A stretch of 64,000 nucleotides of DNA from Bryobacterales bacterium (GTDB lineage: Bacteria > Acidobacteriota > Terriglobia > Bryobacterales > Bryobacteraceae), in NCBI GenBank assembly GCA_019261985.1, contig JAFAQY010000089.1, positions 29,032 to 93,031 of the forward strand, written 5' to 3'. Under the pieces are notes generated by a model, which saw only the letters and a program-made list of their open reading frames with translations, made no database searches and had not been told where the DNA came from. Made by a program: the position numbers and the translations under genes. Shown in pieces: positions 1 through 8,720 of this stretch (position 1 is its first letter; each line of letters begins with the position of its first letter).

Positions 1-449
1 TTCGAACTGCCGATCATCTCCGTCTCGGGAATGTCGTCGATGGACGCGGCTTCGTTTTCCCCGGTTGCCTCGAGGGATTTTTCGGCGCGTTTGATGGTGT
101 CAATCATCTGCGCCATTTCGAACGGCTTCGCGAGATAATCGAACGCCCCGCCGGCGGTGGCCGCCATTACAGTCTCCATGCTGCCGCGTCCGGTCATCAG
201 AATGACGGCGCATTCGGGATTCTGGCGGCGCGCGCTTTTGAGGACGTCGATCCCGGTGCGCTCATCCAGATAAATGTCGGAGATGACGATCGGAAAAGAT
301 TTTCTTTCGAGCGTGTCGAGCGCCTCGCGAGTGGAGGAAACCGCTTCCACTTCGTACCCTTCCAGTTCCAGGCACGTGGTCATCGTAGTGCGGACAGCCG
401 AGTCATCCTCAACGATCAGCAACTTGGTGACGGATGGATGGGGAGTCAT
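1..449 (-). CDS. NtrC-type response regulator, partial (C-terminus outside window)
   Basis: The reading frame starts at an ATG at 449 and runs off the left edge, giving about 149 residues. They form a receiver domain: acidic pocket E14-D15-D16 in LLIVEDD, phosphoacceptor D58 in VISDIYLD, the switch Thr in LMTGRG and the conserved Lys in LAKPFE. The last residues (ETEMIGSS) resemble the start of the AAA+ domain of sigma-54 activators, so an NtrC-family regulator is likely, but the ATPase and DNA-binding domains lie outside. The start overlaps the 3' end of the histidine kinase by 41 bp, which indicates translational coupling. The pair should work as a two-component system, with the kinase as cognate partner (inference from overlap). 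Confidence 0.86.
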   Translation of the reverse strand, partial: MTPHPSVTKLLIVEDDSAVRTTMTTCLELEGYEVEAVSSTREALDTLERKSFPIVISDIYLDERTGIDVLKSARRQNPECAVILMTGRGSMETVMAATAGGAFDYLAKPFEMAQMIDTIKRAEKSLEATGENEAASIDDIPETEMIGSS

Positions 450-2256
450 GATGCGCTTTGATTACTATCGTAAAACAAGAACCTTTTCCGGGCTGACTTG
501 TAACATCAATTCGTCCGCCGTGGCGCGTAATAATTTGTTCCACAATGGAAAGGCCGATTCCGGTTCCGGCCTCCCCGGACGCTTCCGCGCGCCTGGTGCG
601 ATAGAATTTTTTGAAAATATTTTTAAGCTCCTTGGCGTCCATGCCGATGCCCTGATCGCGCACGGCCAGCCGGAACTCGCCTTCATTTAATCGAGAAAAA
701 ACGTGAATATGCGTTTCGGCGGGCGAATATTTCACCGCGTTCGTCAGCAAATTATAGAACGCATATTCCATTAATTCGCGGTCGCCGACGAATTCGCCAT
801 CGATTTCGTTATCGACGGCTATTGAGATCTTTTTGCGGTCCGCTAGCGGCGCCACGCGCTTCATGCAAGCATCCACGATTTCTGCCGCGGCGAAGCGCTC
901 GCCTTTCAATTCCATTTCGCCCGCGCCCAGCCGTTCCACATCTAAGAACGTTTGAATGATCCGCGCCAGCCGCTTCGATTCCGAGTTGATCATTTCAGTC
1001 AACTGCGTTCGCTTGGCGTCGGGCAGATTATAGCGGGCCATGATCTCGCTGGAGCCCTGTATCGCCGTAAGAGGCGTTCGCATTTCATGCGCGGCCCAGT
1101 GGATGGCTTGCTGGTAGCGCGAACGCTCGGATTCGGAACGCTTCAATTGCCGGCGCACGAAGAAGTGCTGGTACGTGGCCGCGCCCGCCGAGCATAGCCA
1201 CGCCACGGCAATAGGCCCAAACGCCGGCAGGACAACGTTATGGCGAAAGAACAGAACAGGAACGTAAACTGCCGCCGCGAGTAAAAGCGCATCCAAAATA
1301 TATGCAAGCCAGCCCGAGAGCATCCTGAAGATCAGGCCGGCGGCGACTGCAAATCCAACGCAAACCAGGAACAACGTGTCATCGCGCGAGTCTGTAAGGA
1401 ATTCTCCATGCGACAGAGTTTCGAAGGCCTGCGCATGGCCTTCCACCCCGGAGATTGTCTCGTTGTACGGCGTCACCACTCGGTCACGCGCGGCGGAGAG
1501 CGCGGTCACACCAAGGAATACAGTCTTTCCGCGGATTTCAGCCGCCCGCTTGCTAATATCCGGTACCGGGATCACGGGAATCATATTTTGCGGCAAGTAT
1601 CGAATGTAAAGTGGCCGGCCAGTGGAGCGTGGAGCCGGTATGGTTTCATTGCCCACCTCGATGCCATCGGGTGGGCTTTCGGTAATCGGCTGACCGCGAG
1701 TCACAGCCAGGGCTTGCAGCGACAGGGCCCAGCGGCGCTCGCCCGGAACAATCCGTTCCAGAGGTATCTGTCTGGTCACACCGTCCAAGCGGTTCTCCAC
1801 CAGTTCCACATGGCCCGGCTCGGCGGCCGCGAACGCCTGAAACTGCTTCAGCGGATTCTCGAATCCATCCGCCGCGATATCGCATGAGAGCACCAATTTC
1901 GGGATGGAACGCAGAACCGCTTCAAGGCGCGTGTCCTGCAACGGATTAACTGGATCTGCAAGGATAATATCCGTGGCGACGGCGGCGGGTTTTGCAAGCG
2001 CGATCTCGTCCAGGGCTTCGCTCTCAATCTCGCGGATGTTCGGCATGCCCCCCTTTTCGCGGAAGGTCCGCTCATCGATCGCTACCACCACCGAATGCGT
2101 CTGCCAGTCCGGCTGCACGCGGGTGCTTAGCTCGTCGTAGGCATAGTTGTTGATTCGTTTGGCGGGATAAGTCCATCCAGCGCTGATGCCGATAGCAAAG
2201 CAACCGGCCACCACGGCCGCATACCGCCAAACGCCTGTGTACTTCTTACTTGCCAA
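409..2256 (-). CDS. CHASE2-domain sensor histidine kinase
   Basis: This 615-residue membrane sensor kinase has an N-terminal membrane segment (about 12-28), an extracytoplasmic CHASE2 domain (about 35-285, with VVAIDERTF near the start and GKTVFLGVTA and TPYNETISGVEGHA near the end) and a cluster of hydrophobic segments (about 293-365). The HisKA region carries H390 in HEMRTPLTAIQ. The ATPase domain has an N box (NLLTNAVKYSP, about 503-513), a G1 box (DQGIGM, about 533) and a G2 box (GTGIGLSI, about 564). CHASE2 kinases sense unknown extracellular signals and phosphorylate a regulator, here probably the overlapping NtrC-like gene. The start overlaps the end of the upstream peptidase by 11 bp, so peptidase, kinase and regulator look like one operon. 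Confidence 0.93.
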   Translation of the reverse strand: MASKKYTGVWRYAAVVAGCFAIGISAGWTYPAKRINNYAYDELSTRVQPDWQTHSVVVAIDERTFREKGGMPNIREIESEALDEIALAKPAAVATDIILADPVNPLQDTRLEAVLRSIPKLVLSCDIAADGFENPLKQFQAFAAAEPGHVELVENRLDGVTRQIPLERIVPGERRWALSLQALAVTRGQPITESPPDGIEVGNETIPAPRSTGRPLYIRYLPQNMIPVIPVPDISKRAAEIRGKTVFLGVTALSAARDRVVTPYNETISGVEGHAQAFETLSHGEFLTDSRDDTLFLVCVGFAVAAGLIFRMLSGWLAYILDALLLAAAVYVPVLFFRHNVVLPAFGPIAVAWLCSAGAATYQHFFVRRQLKRSESERSRYQQAIHWAAHEMRTPLTAIQGSSEIMARYNLPDAKRTQLTEMINSESKRLARIIQTFLDVERLGAGEMELKGERFAAAEIVDACMKRVAPLADRKKISIAVDNEIDGEFVGDRELMEYAFYNLLTNAVKYSPAETHIHVFSRLNEGEFRLAVRDQGIGMDAKELKNIFKKFYRTRRAEASGEAGTGIGLSIVEQIITRHGGRIDVTSQPGKGSCFTIVIKAHHDSPSIRHQVADR

Positions 2257-3484
2257 CCAGTTTTTCGATCTCGCCAGCTTCGCGCGGCAGCGCGCCGCTC
2301 AAGTTCTTCGCGCCATCTTGCGTCACCAGCAGAGTGTCCTCGATCCGCACGCCGATGTTTTCTTCGGGCAGGTAAATTCCAGGTTCGATCGTAATCACCA
2401 TCCCTGCCTGCAAGGGCAAGCTCAGGTCTCCAGGGTCGTGGACATCCAGTCCTACAAAATGACCCAGGCCGTGGGTGAAGTATTTGCCAAGCGGTTCGCC
2501 ATGCGAGTCTTTGCCGTGTGTGTTGATGTAATCGTAGGCGATCTGCTGCAGGGAACCGGGGCCGCCGCGCATCAACACGCCCGGTTTGATGGCCGCGATC
2601 GCGGCCTTTTGCGCGGCGAGGACAATGTCATAGATTTCGCGCTGGCGAGGGGTGAATTTGCCGCCGGCCGGAACAGTTCGGGTTACATCCGTCGCATAGT
2701 CCGAGCACTCCGCGCCCACGTCCATCAGGACCACCTCGCCGCGGTCGATGCGGCGATGATTCACCATGTAATGCAGAATTACGCTATTCGGACCGCTGCC
2801 GACGATCGGAGCGTAGGCGTTGCGCTCACAGCCTCGCTCGAAGTAGACGTTCGTCATCGCCGCCGCGATCTCGTATTCGAACATCCCGGGCTTCATTTTC
2901 TTCCAGGCGGCCAGATGCGCGGGTGTCGTGGCCTCGGTCGATTTTTCGATTAATGAGACCTCGGCCGGCGACTTGATCACCCGCAACCGCGCGATCTCCG
3001 GCCCGGCATCCGCCTGTTCGTGAAGCGCCGCGAGACCTTTGAGCTTCTGCGCTCTGGGATCACGAGGCAGTGTGTAGACTCGGCGGGATGACTCGATCAG
3101 GCGCAAGAAATTGGATTCAATTGCGGCGCGCGGCAGGACCTTGTCGAAACCCGTTTTTTCCTGCGCGTCCGGGGCATCGGCGAGAGTCTTTCGGCCTGTG
3201 AAGTTCTCTTCCTGCGGATTTCGAGGAGGCAGGAAGACGATTTCTTCCTGCGGTGTGAGCATCATGACGGCGCCGGGTTCCCGCCAGCCCGACAAATATA
3301 AGAAGTTCGATTCCTGGGAAAAGGAATTATGCAGATCTTCGGATTCGTCGGCTCCGAAGAGCACCATTACGCCATCCAGCGATTTCCGCAAATTCGCCCG
3401 GCGCGTTTTGTACTCGGACTTAGGAATGCCGTCGGCCAGCAAAGCGGCGGAACACACCAATAACGCCAGCGCAGGACGCATCAT
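2246..3484 (-). CDS. pepP: secreted Xaa-Pro aminopeptidase (M24)
   Basis: The product is a 412-residue M24B metallopeptidase that removes N-terminal residues preceding proline. A short signal peptide (RPALALLVCSAALLADG) points to export, unlike the cytoplasmic E. coli enzyme. The N-terminal creatinase-like domain spans about 20-165 and the pita-bread catalytic domain about 170-405. The five expected metal ligands are present: D255 and D266 (DVGAECSDYATDVTRT), H342 (HGLGHFVGLDVHD), E367 (TIEPGIY) and E382 (GVRIED). It is upstream of, and overlaps, the CHASE2 kinase, so the two-component pair may respond to the periplasm in which this enzyme acts (inference). Confidence 0.93.
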   Translation of the reverse strand: MMRPALALLVCSAALLADGIPKSEYKTRRANLRKSLDGVMVLFGADESEDLHNSFSQESNFLYLSGWREPGAVMMLTPQEEIVFLPPRNPQEENFTGRKTLADAPDAQEKTGFDKVLPRAAIESNFLRLIESSRRVYTLPRDPRAQKLKGLAALHEQADAGPEIARLRVIKSPAEVSLIEKSTEATTPAHLAAWKKMKPGMFEYEIAAAMTNVYFERGCERNAYAPIVGSGPNSVILHYMVNHRRIDRGEVVLMDVGAECSDYATDVTRTVPAGGKFTPRQREIYDIVLAAQKAAIAAIKPGVLMRGGPGSLQQIAYDYINTHGKDSHGEPLGKYFTHGLGHFVGLDVHDPGDLSLPLQAGMVITIEPGIYLPEENIGVRIEDTLLVTQDGAKNLSGALPREAGEIEKLVGK

Positions 3485-3539
3485 GTGAAAAGTATAGTGG
3501 CACGGGATGCCGTTCTGCGCGGCGGTTGTCAGCCGCGGT

Positions 3540-4271
3540 TCAATTTTCGGTGGGCATCCTCTCGATGCGATCTACCACGACGATGTCAATTATTACTTTT
3601 GCCGGTTGCAGCTTCAAACCGAGTTGCTCCTGCACCGCGGTGAAGATGGAAGGAGCGTCCGCGGCAGCATCCGCGAGGGGGTCATCGGCTGTCCATGTCA
3701 ACTTCAAATCGAACGCGCCTTTTAGAGACGTCTGATCCTCGACCGGCTGCCCAAGCTGGCGCGCGAGGAAATCGGCGATCTGCCGTATGGAGGCGTTCTT
3801 CGCGTCCATCTTGCCGCTGGACCAATTCACGGAGCTTCCTCCTTCCTTCGGCATTTCATGCGATTCCGGCGGTTTCTTTCCGGCCAACAGCGCGTAGCCG
3901 GCAACGGATTTTGGTTCACGGTGCACCTTAAGGCCAAAACGTTCGGCCAAAAGCGATTGAAGCATCGGCGCGAACAGCTCGCTTTTCATTCGCGCGGGCG
4001 CTTTCGCTAAAATATCGAATCTATCGGAATCGAGCCATGCCGGACCTGAGAACGAATAATCCTTCACGTCATACGCCAGCTCGATCATCTGCTTCAACGA
4101 GATGTTCTCCGCCCGCACGCCGCCGTCATTGGTGTTCCAAGAGGAGTTTCTGCTTCCGGAGTTATTCGATTTGATCGAAGCCACCTCGAACGACTGCGCG
4201 AACGCGGAATGTTCATTGACGCCACCCAACAGAACAAGAGCAAAAGCCAGAAATCGACCACGACCCGCCAT
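3540..4271 (-). CDS. TIGR03435 family secreted protein
   Basis: This 243-residue protein starts with a signal peptide (FLAFALVLLGGVNEHSAFAQ) and then FEVASIKSNN, the characteristic opening of the TIGR03435 family, which is strongly expanded in Solibacter-type acidobacteria. Other family landmarks are LKQMIELAYDVKDYSFSGP, DRFDILAKAP, LLAERFGLKVHRE, SIRQIADFLARQLG and LGLKLQPAKVIIDIVVVDRIERMP at the C-terminus. The molecular function is unknown; family members in other genomes are often associated with BlaR/M56-type sensor peptidases, but none is adjacent here. It is the best single lineage marker in the window. Confidence 0.9.
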   Translation of the reverse strand: MAGRGRFLAFALVLLGGVNEHSAFAQSFEVASIKSNNSGSRNSSWNTNDGGVRAENISLKQMIELAYDVKDYSFSGPAWLDSDRFDILAKAPARMKSELFAPMLQSLLAERFGLKVHREPKSVAGYALLAGKKPPESHEMPKEGGSSVNWSSGKMDAKNASIRQIADFLARQLGQPVEDQTSLKGAFDLKLTWTADDPLADAAADAPSIFTAVQEQLGLKLQPAKVIIDIVVVDRIERMPTEN

Positions 4272-4308
4272 TTACCCGAAAGCATAGCAGACATGATTGA
4301 ATCCAAAT

Positions 4309-4365
4309 CAGGTGGAGCGGACTTTAGCCTGCGACGGGTGCTTCAGCACCCGCCGAGCGCCGGGG
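4309..4365. repeat. dispersed palindromic repeat, family A (partial copy)
   Basis: The stretch begins with ggtggagc and contains tttagcctgcgac and the hairpin gggtgcttcagcaccc. It matches, in reverse orientation, about half of the copies at 23940-24033 and 41677-41773. The other half is missing and the copy runs straight into repeat family C. It fills the gap between the TIGR03435 gene and the HTH gene. Confidence 0.8.
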
Positions 4366-4404
4366 TAGAAGCTGAGAGCTGATAGCTGATAGCTGACAGC
4401 TTTT
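4366..4404. repeat. agctgatagctg-type repeat, family C
   Basis: The motif gagagctgatagctgatagctgacagct followed by tttt is a short run of a degenerate 7-8 bp unit. A related sequence in the opposite sense (ttcagctatcacctatcagctttcagctctcagcc) lies at 43557-43600. It contains no gene. Confidence 0.7.
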
Positions 4405-4409
4405 GTCCC

Positions 4410-4730
4410 TCACCCCGCATGGCGTAGGCCGCGCCGGCGAACCCAGTGCCGTATCAATTCATATTCGGGCACCGCGGTTGGCGTTTTCCGGGATACCTTG
4501 ATCAGGTTCCGCCGCAGCAGCAGCCGGACGGCGGCCTGAACGGCGGACTTCGACAGACCCGTGTTCGCGGCAAGCTGCTGCAAGCTTATTCCGGTACTCC
4601 GCTCCGCCGACCGGAACAGTTCCTTCCACAACACCAGATAAACCAAGAATGCGGCCGGGGACCGGTCGTGGCCGGCGAGGTCCGGTAACAGGACGTCCAA
4701 CACGTAGTCGTCGATTTCGGTATGGTGCAT
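4410..4730 (-). CDS. small winged-helix/HTH transcriptional regulator
   Basis: About 106 residues from the ATG at 4730 (MHHTEIDDYVLDVL). A helix-turn-helix is visible in SLQQLAANTGLSKSAVQAAVRLLLRRNLIKV, typical of MarR/Rrf2/GntR-like winged helices, followed by a wing ending in EYELI. A longer frame to 4793 exists, but it would overlap the divergent gene's ribosome binding site, so the internal ATG is preferred. It is divergent from the glyoxalase-fold gene, an arrangement typical of a local repressor; the target is inferred only from position. Confidence 0.75.
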   Translation of the reverse strand: MHHTEIDDYVLDVLLPDLAGHDRSPAAFLVYLVLWKELFRSAERSTGISLQQLAANTGLSKSAVQAAVRLLLRRNLIKVSRKTPTAVPEYELIRHWVRRRGLRHAG

Positions 4731-4807
4731 ACAAGTATAGTAATAAGAATCATAGATAGTTGATTCCGTTACCGGCCCGCGCGAAAATGCCACAGGAGGG
4801 ATTACGA
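4731..4807. promoter_or_regulatory. divergent promoter region between HTH regulator and VOC gene
   Basis: The 77-bp gap is AT-rich next to the HTH gene. On the minus strand TATACT sits only 3 nt before the HTH start codon, which could be a -10 box giving a leaderless transcript. For the plus-strand gene a clear Shine-Dalgarno, aggagg (4794-4799), lies 8 nt before the ATG. No convincing operator palindrome was found by eye. Confidence 0.35.
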
Positions 4808-5170
4808 ATGATTCGCGGTGTTAAGTTTGTTGCCATCCCCGTGAGCGATCAGGATCGCGCCTTGGCCTTCTACACAGATGTGCTCGGATTCCGTCTGCTT
4901 ACCGATCAACCGTTCAACGATAAACAGCGCTGGCTGGAACTCGGCATTGCTGCCGCCGATACGCGGGTGGTGCTGTTTCAATTCGGGGATAAACTTCAAC
5001 CCGGCGGGCAGTTGAATATCACACTCTGGGCCGACGATGTCGAATCGACGGCTCGGGACTTAAAAGCGAAAGGCGTCGAATTCGTCATGGAGCCGAAGCG
5101 GTTCGATTACGTGGTCACTTCGATATTCAAAGATCCTGACGGGAATTGCCTGGTTTTAAGTTCGAAATAA
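4808..5170 (+). CDS. VOC/glyoxalase-fold protein
   Basis: This 120-residue single-unit vicinal-oxygen-chelate protein opens with VKFVAIPVSDQDRALAFYTDVLGF and ends with FKDPDGNCLVL, the two beta-alpha-beta-beta-beta modules of the glyoxalase/bleomycin-resistance fold. The final metal-ligand Glu normally found after the DPDGN turn is not obvious, so catalytic activity cannot be assigned. A start at 4760 is possible, but the ATG at 4808 has the good ribosome binding site. It is divergent from a small HTH regulator. Confidence 0.88.
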   Translation: MIRGVKFVAIPVSDQDRALAFYTDVLGFRLLTDQPFNDKQRWLELGIAAADTRVVLFQFGDKLQPGGQLNITLWADDVESTARDLKAKGVEFVMEPKRFDYVVTSIFKDPDGNCLVLSSK

Positions 5171-5304
5171 CCGACGCTCCAGTGCGTGTTACGGCCAGCG
5201 CTCACGCTTCATTCGTCCATCAATCGATCGAATCAAGGCGAGAAGCAGCCGCCTCGAGTGACTCTGGTCTATGATGAATGGGATTCGCAAAAAAGGAGGG
5301 TGTA

Positions 5305-5760
5305 ATGAGGAGATTTCAAACCATTGCGAGCATCCTATGCGCGGCTGTCGTGCTCGCGGGGGCGGCGCAGGCGCAGGTAGCGCTGGACTCGGTGCGCATC
5401 GCCGCGAAAGATACAGTTGCTCTGGCGAAGTTCTACCAGGCGGCGTTCGGCATGCAGGAGGTCAATAGGATCGAAAATCCCGGCGGCACCGAAGTCTTTG
5501 TGAACTTCGGCGACACGGTAGAAGCCGCCAAGGCCAACAAGAACCCGCTGATGATCCTATTTCATCGCGATTCCGACGACATGAAGGACCCGATTCCGCA
5601 CGTGATCTTTGCCGTGAAGGACATGGCCAAAACGGTCGCCGCCATCAAGGCCGCGGGTGGAACCATGACCGGCGAACCGCGTCCGTTCAAAGGCACGAAC
5701 ACGGTCCTCGGTTTCGCGGTGGATCCAGCCGGGAACCGCATCGAGTTAATTCAGCGGTAA
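5305..5760 (+). CDS. secreted VOC/glyoxalase-fold protein
   Basis: The product has 151 residues with a signal peptide (about 1-23, ending AGAAQAQ). The mature part begins ALDSVRIAAKDTVALAKFYQAAFGM and ends with FAVDPAGNRIELIQR, a VOC fold with the C-terminal Glu ligand present (IELI). The ATG follows aaaggaggg with good spacing. Export of a VOC protein is unusual outside acidobacteria; the substrate is unknown. Its last 15 bp overlap the tail of the convergent amidase gene. Confidence 0.88.
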   Translation: MRRFQTIASILCAAVVLAGAAQAQVALDSVRIAAKDTVALAKFYQAAFGMQEVNRIENPGGTEVFVNFGDTVEAAKANKNPLMILFHRDSDDMKDPIPHVIFAVKDMAKTVAAIKAAGGTMTGEPRPFKGTNTVLGFAVDPAGNRIELIQR

Positions 5761-8291
5761 CGCCGGCGCCGTGGTCGCCTCAACATGTCCATGGCCGGCG
5801 GCGTTCGCGATTTCTTCAAATGCGTACGCCATGCCGACGAGTTTGTCGTCGTCCCAGGCCCGGCCTAACAACTGAAGGTTGATCGGCTGCCCCTCGTTGT
5901 CATAGCCCACGGGGAAGACAACGGTTGGACTGCCATTCGACGCGCCGGGCGTATCGCGCCGCCCGAAGCTCGCTCTGCTTCCGCCGCCATCGTTCAGCGA
6001 GATATCGCTGAGCAGCCCCGGATAGATCACGGCGTCAACGCCGAGTTGATCGCGGCCGGCCGTATCCATCCATGTTTTGAGGGTTGCCTGCCGCCCTCGC
6101 CGGTAGTCCCGAAAAGCCTGGATCTGGTCTGGCGTCAACCGCGGCGCGGGCGTAGCCGAGCAGGTGCTTGGATCGGCCGCACATAGGCCACCTTCTTCTG
6201 CGAGCAGTCCACGTCGACCACGGTGAAGATCTTGAAGCCCTGAGTGGCCAGCTCGGGATGGCTGTCGATGTAGTGTCCCCAACCCTCGGCGCGGATGTCG
6301 CCAGGGGGGGCGGTGGGCGCGGGCGGAGTGTCGGCGCCGCCCACGGTCACTCCCATCTCCACGATAATCGCGCCGGCGTCCTCGAAGAACTCCAGCGCCG
6401 CCTTTTCCGCGTCGGTCGTGTTCGTAGTCCCGAACGGATCTACCCACGTCGACGGGATAAAGCCGATGCGTTTACCGACCAGCGCGTTCGGGTCCAGTAA
6501 AGCGCGCCAATCCGCCGGCGTGTGGCGTCCAGGCGCCGAAGTTTCCGGATCTGCCGGGTCGACTGCCACAACCACATTCAGCATGTCTGCAAGATCCGGG
6601 ACGGAGCGGGCGATCACTCCGCCGAAATCGGTGAGGTAGGTCAGCGGCATGACCCCGGTTCCGCTCTCCAGGCCGTCCGTCCCGCGAAGAGTCACAAGGC
6701 TGGCGGCGCTGGACGGCCCATATAACGAATCACCCGTCTGCGATCCCAACGCGGCCGCCGCCAGGCTCGCCGCCAATGCGCTTGCAAAGCCGCCGCTCGA
6801 CGCGATGGCTGACTTGGAGGGGCTAAACACGTTCCACACTTGGCCCCACGCATCGTTCGAGTAGTTGCCGGAGGTGGCATATTCCTCCAGAGCCGTCTTG
6901 CCGATGATCACGGCGCCTGCCCTCCGCAGTTGCGCGACCTGAAAGGCGTCGTGCGCGGGACGGAATTCCGCGAATGTCAGGCTGCCGTTCGTGGCCGGCA
7001 TATCGAAAGTGTCGTACAGGTTCTTTACCGCGATCGGGATACCTAGCAGCGGACCCGCTTGGCCGGAAAAGCGCGCGGCATCGGCGGCCTTAGCCTGCTC
7101 CAGAGCATCCTGCGCAATCACCTCGAATGCATTGAACCCGAGCTGTCCCTGGTCGTAGGCTTTGATCCGGTCGAGGTACGCCTGCGTAATCTGCACCGAT
7201 GTCGTAATACCGGACTGCAGATCGGCTCGTAGCTGCGCGATGGTCTTGCCGACCACGTCATAGGTGACCGTCGTTGTCGCCGGCTGCTGCGGGAGCAGCG
7301 GCGGTTGCTGTACCGCAAAATTTCGCCCTATGCAGTTGGAATAGTAGTCGAATCCGTTCGCCATCCTCGCCGCGATGTCGAAGTTGTCAATCGAACAGAT
7401 CTCGGCCGCCGAAAGATCGCCGATCGGAGGAGCGGCGGCCAGATTGTTGGCCGCGGCTTCAACCATGGCGCGAACGCTCGGGGATGAGGCGGCGTTCACC
7501 ATCGGTCCGAGGACCACGAAGTGCAAAAGGGACCGGCTGTGGCCGGGGTTGATTGTGATGGTATTGACATACGCCTGAAAATTGGCCTCGTGGCCGGCAT
7601 AGGTCAACGGCCGATAAAACGGGTCGACCAGCCAGTCGCCCGCGAAAGACATCGCGCCTATGAACGGCCTCGCCAAGATAGTTGGCGTGCCGAGCACGGT
7701 CACCTGAGGGCCGCCGACCAGCGTCGCATCTGCAAGCCGCGTCGCCACCTCCACCCACGCGTCGGCTGCCGTGACAATGGCATCGCCATCGGACGTGTTG
7801 ACGATCGAGCTTGAATTCGCGCCCATGACACCAATTCCCGACTGACCTCCGAAAGCGACTTCGATAGTGATCGGGGATCGAGTGGTGTTGGTGAAGGTGT
7901 CGAGCCAGCGGCCCCAGTTTTCGTTCTGGTTGATATAGACCGAACGCGAGATCTTGACGCCGCCGAGTTTTATTGGGGTTGTCGTCGTGAACCGGCTCAC
8001 TCCGTCGAACGTTAAACCGAAGCCGCGCAACAATTCACCGTTAAAGCGCGGAGCGGGTGTTGTCTCCACCACAACCCTGATCCCGCCGAAGCCGTTGATC
8101 GAAGTGCTGTAGGGGGCCGAAACTCCCGGTCCGGTCTGCGTCGCGCGGATGCTGCCGGTGTCGACCCGCGGTGGCGCGGCATCCTGAATTCCCCACCACG
8201 TGCCGTTGGCGTCGGCAACGTAGTCAAAAGCGCTCGCGCGTTCGAATAGCAACAGCAACGAGAGCACGAAATAACGAAAAGCTGTTCGCAT
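5746..8291 (-). pseudogene. secreted amidase-signature protein with N-terminal extension, frameshifted
   Basis: The frame from 8291 encodes a signal peptide (MRTAFRYFVLSLLLLFERASA), an unassigned extension of about 300 residues, and an amidase-signature domain with the catalytic Lys in GIPIAVKNLYDTFD and the Ser-rich stretch SSGGFASALAASLAAAALGS followed by TGDSLYGP. That frame stops near 6135 in arginine-rich nonsense. The normal amidase C-terminus (ADPSTCSATPAPRLTPDQI, then FPVGYDNEGQPINLQLLGRAW) continues in another frame to 5746. One missing base near 6174-6180 on the minus strand explains the break. It may be real decay or an assembly error. Amidases of this class hydrolyse carboxamides; the substrate is unknown. 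Confidence 0.8.
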
Positions 8292-8396
8292 ATTATCTCC
8301 GAAATAACCCCAAAACAGCGCGGACGCCGTTTAAGGCGACGCGCGAGTATTTAACTTCGCCGCCTGGCCAATATTCTTTCTGAGACCGCGTCGCCC

Positions 8397-8711
8397 TCAA
8401 TTCGTCTTCGCATCGGATGCGGTTACGACGCGAACGTTATGGAGCGAATAGTCGCCATCGTAAACTGTCGCCGAAATTTGATCGCCGGCTTTCACCTTGT
8501 TCAGAATGGACGCGCCGTCGACCTTATAGTCCATCGTCATTGCGCCCATCCACCCTTCCACCTTTTCTCCATTGACCGTCACCGTTTTCGCGCCTGCGTT
8601 GACCTTCTCCACTTTGCCGTGGAAAATATGCGCTTTCTTCGGCGGGCTTTGCGCGGCGCAAATCCCAATGGCTACGGCAAGTGACAGCATTACTCGAGCG
8701 ATACTCGTCAT
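8397..8711 (-). CDS. CusF-like periplasmic copper-binding protein
   Basis: This 104-residue protein has a signal peptide (about 1-20) and a small OB-fold-like domain. The segment EGWMGAMTMDYKVDG resembles the CusF metal site (Trp plus two Met next to PAMTMDFKV in E. coli CusF), followed by VKAGDQISATVYDGDYSLHNVRVV. CusF-type proteins carry Cu(I) or Ag(I) to an efflux pump, but no CusCBA genes are in the window. It sits 9 bp downstream of the large zinc protease and could be co-transcribed with it. Confidence 0.82.
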   Translation of the reverse strand: MTSIARVMLSLAVAIGICAAQSPPKKAHIFHGKVEKVNAGAKTVTVNGEKVEGWMGAMTMDYKVDGASILNKVKAGDQISATVYDGDYSLHNVRVVTASDAKTN

Positions 8712-8720
8712 TTTTCCCTC

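Noticed and set aside
2186..2953. 255-residue plus-strand frame over the Xaa-Pro aminopeptidase
   Set aside because: It is the antisense shadow of a gene with complete catalytic motifs.
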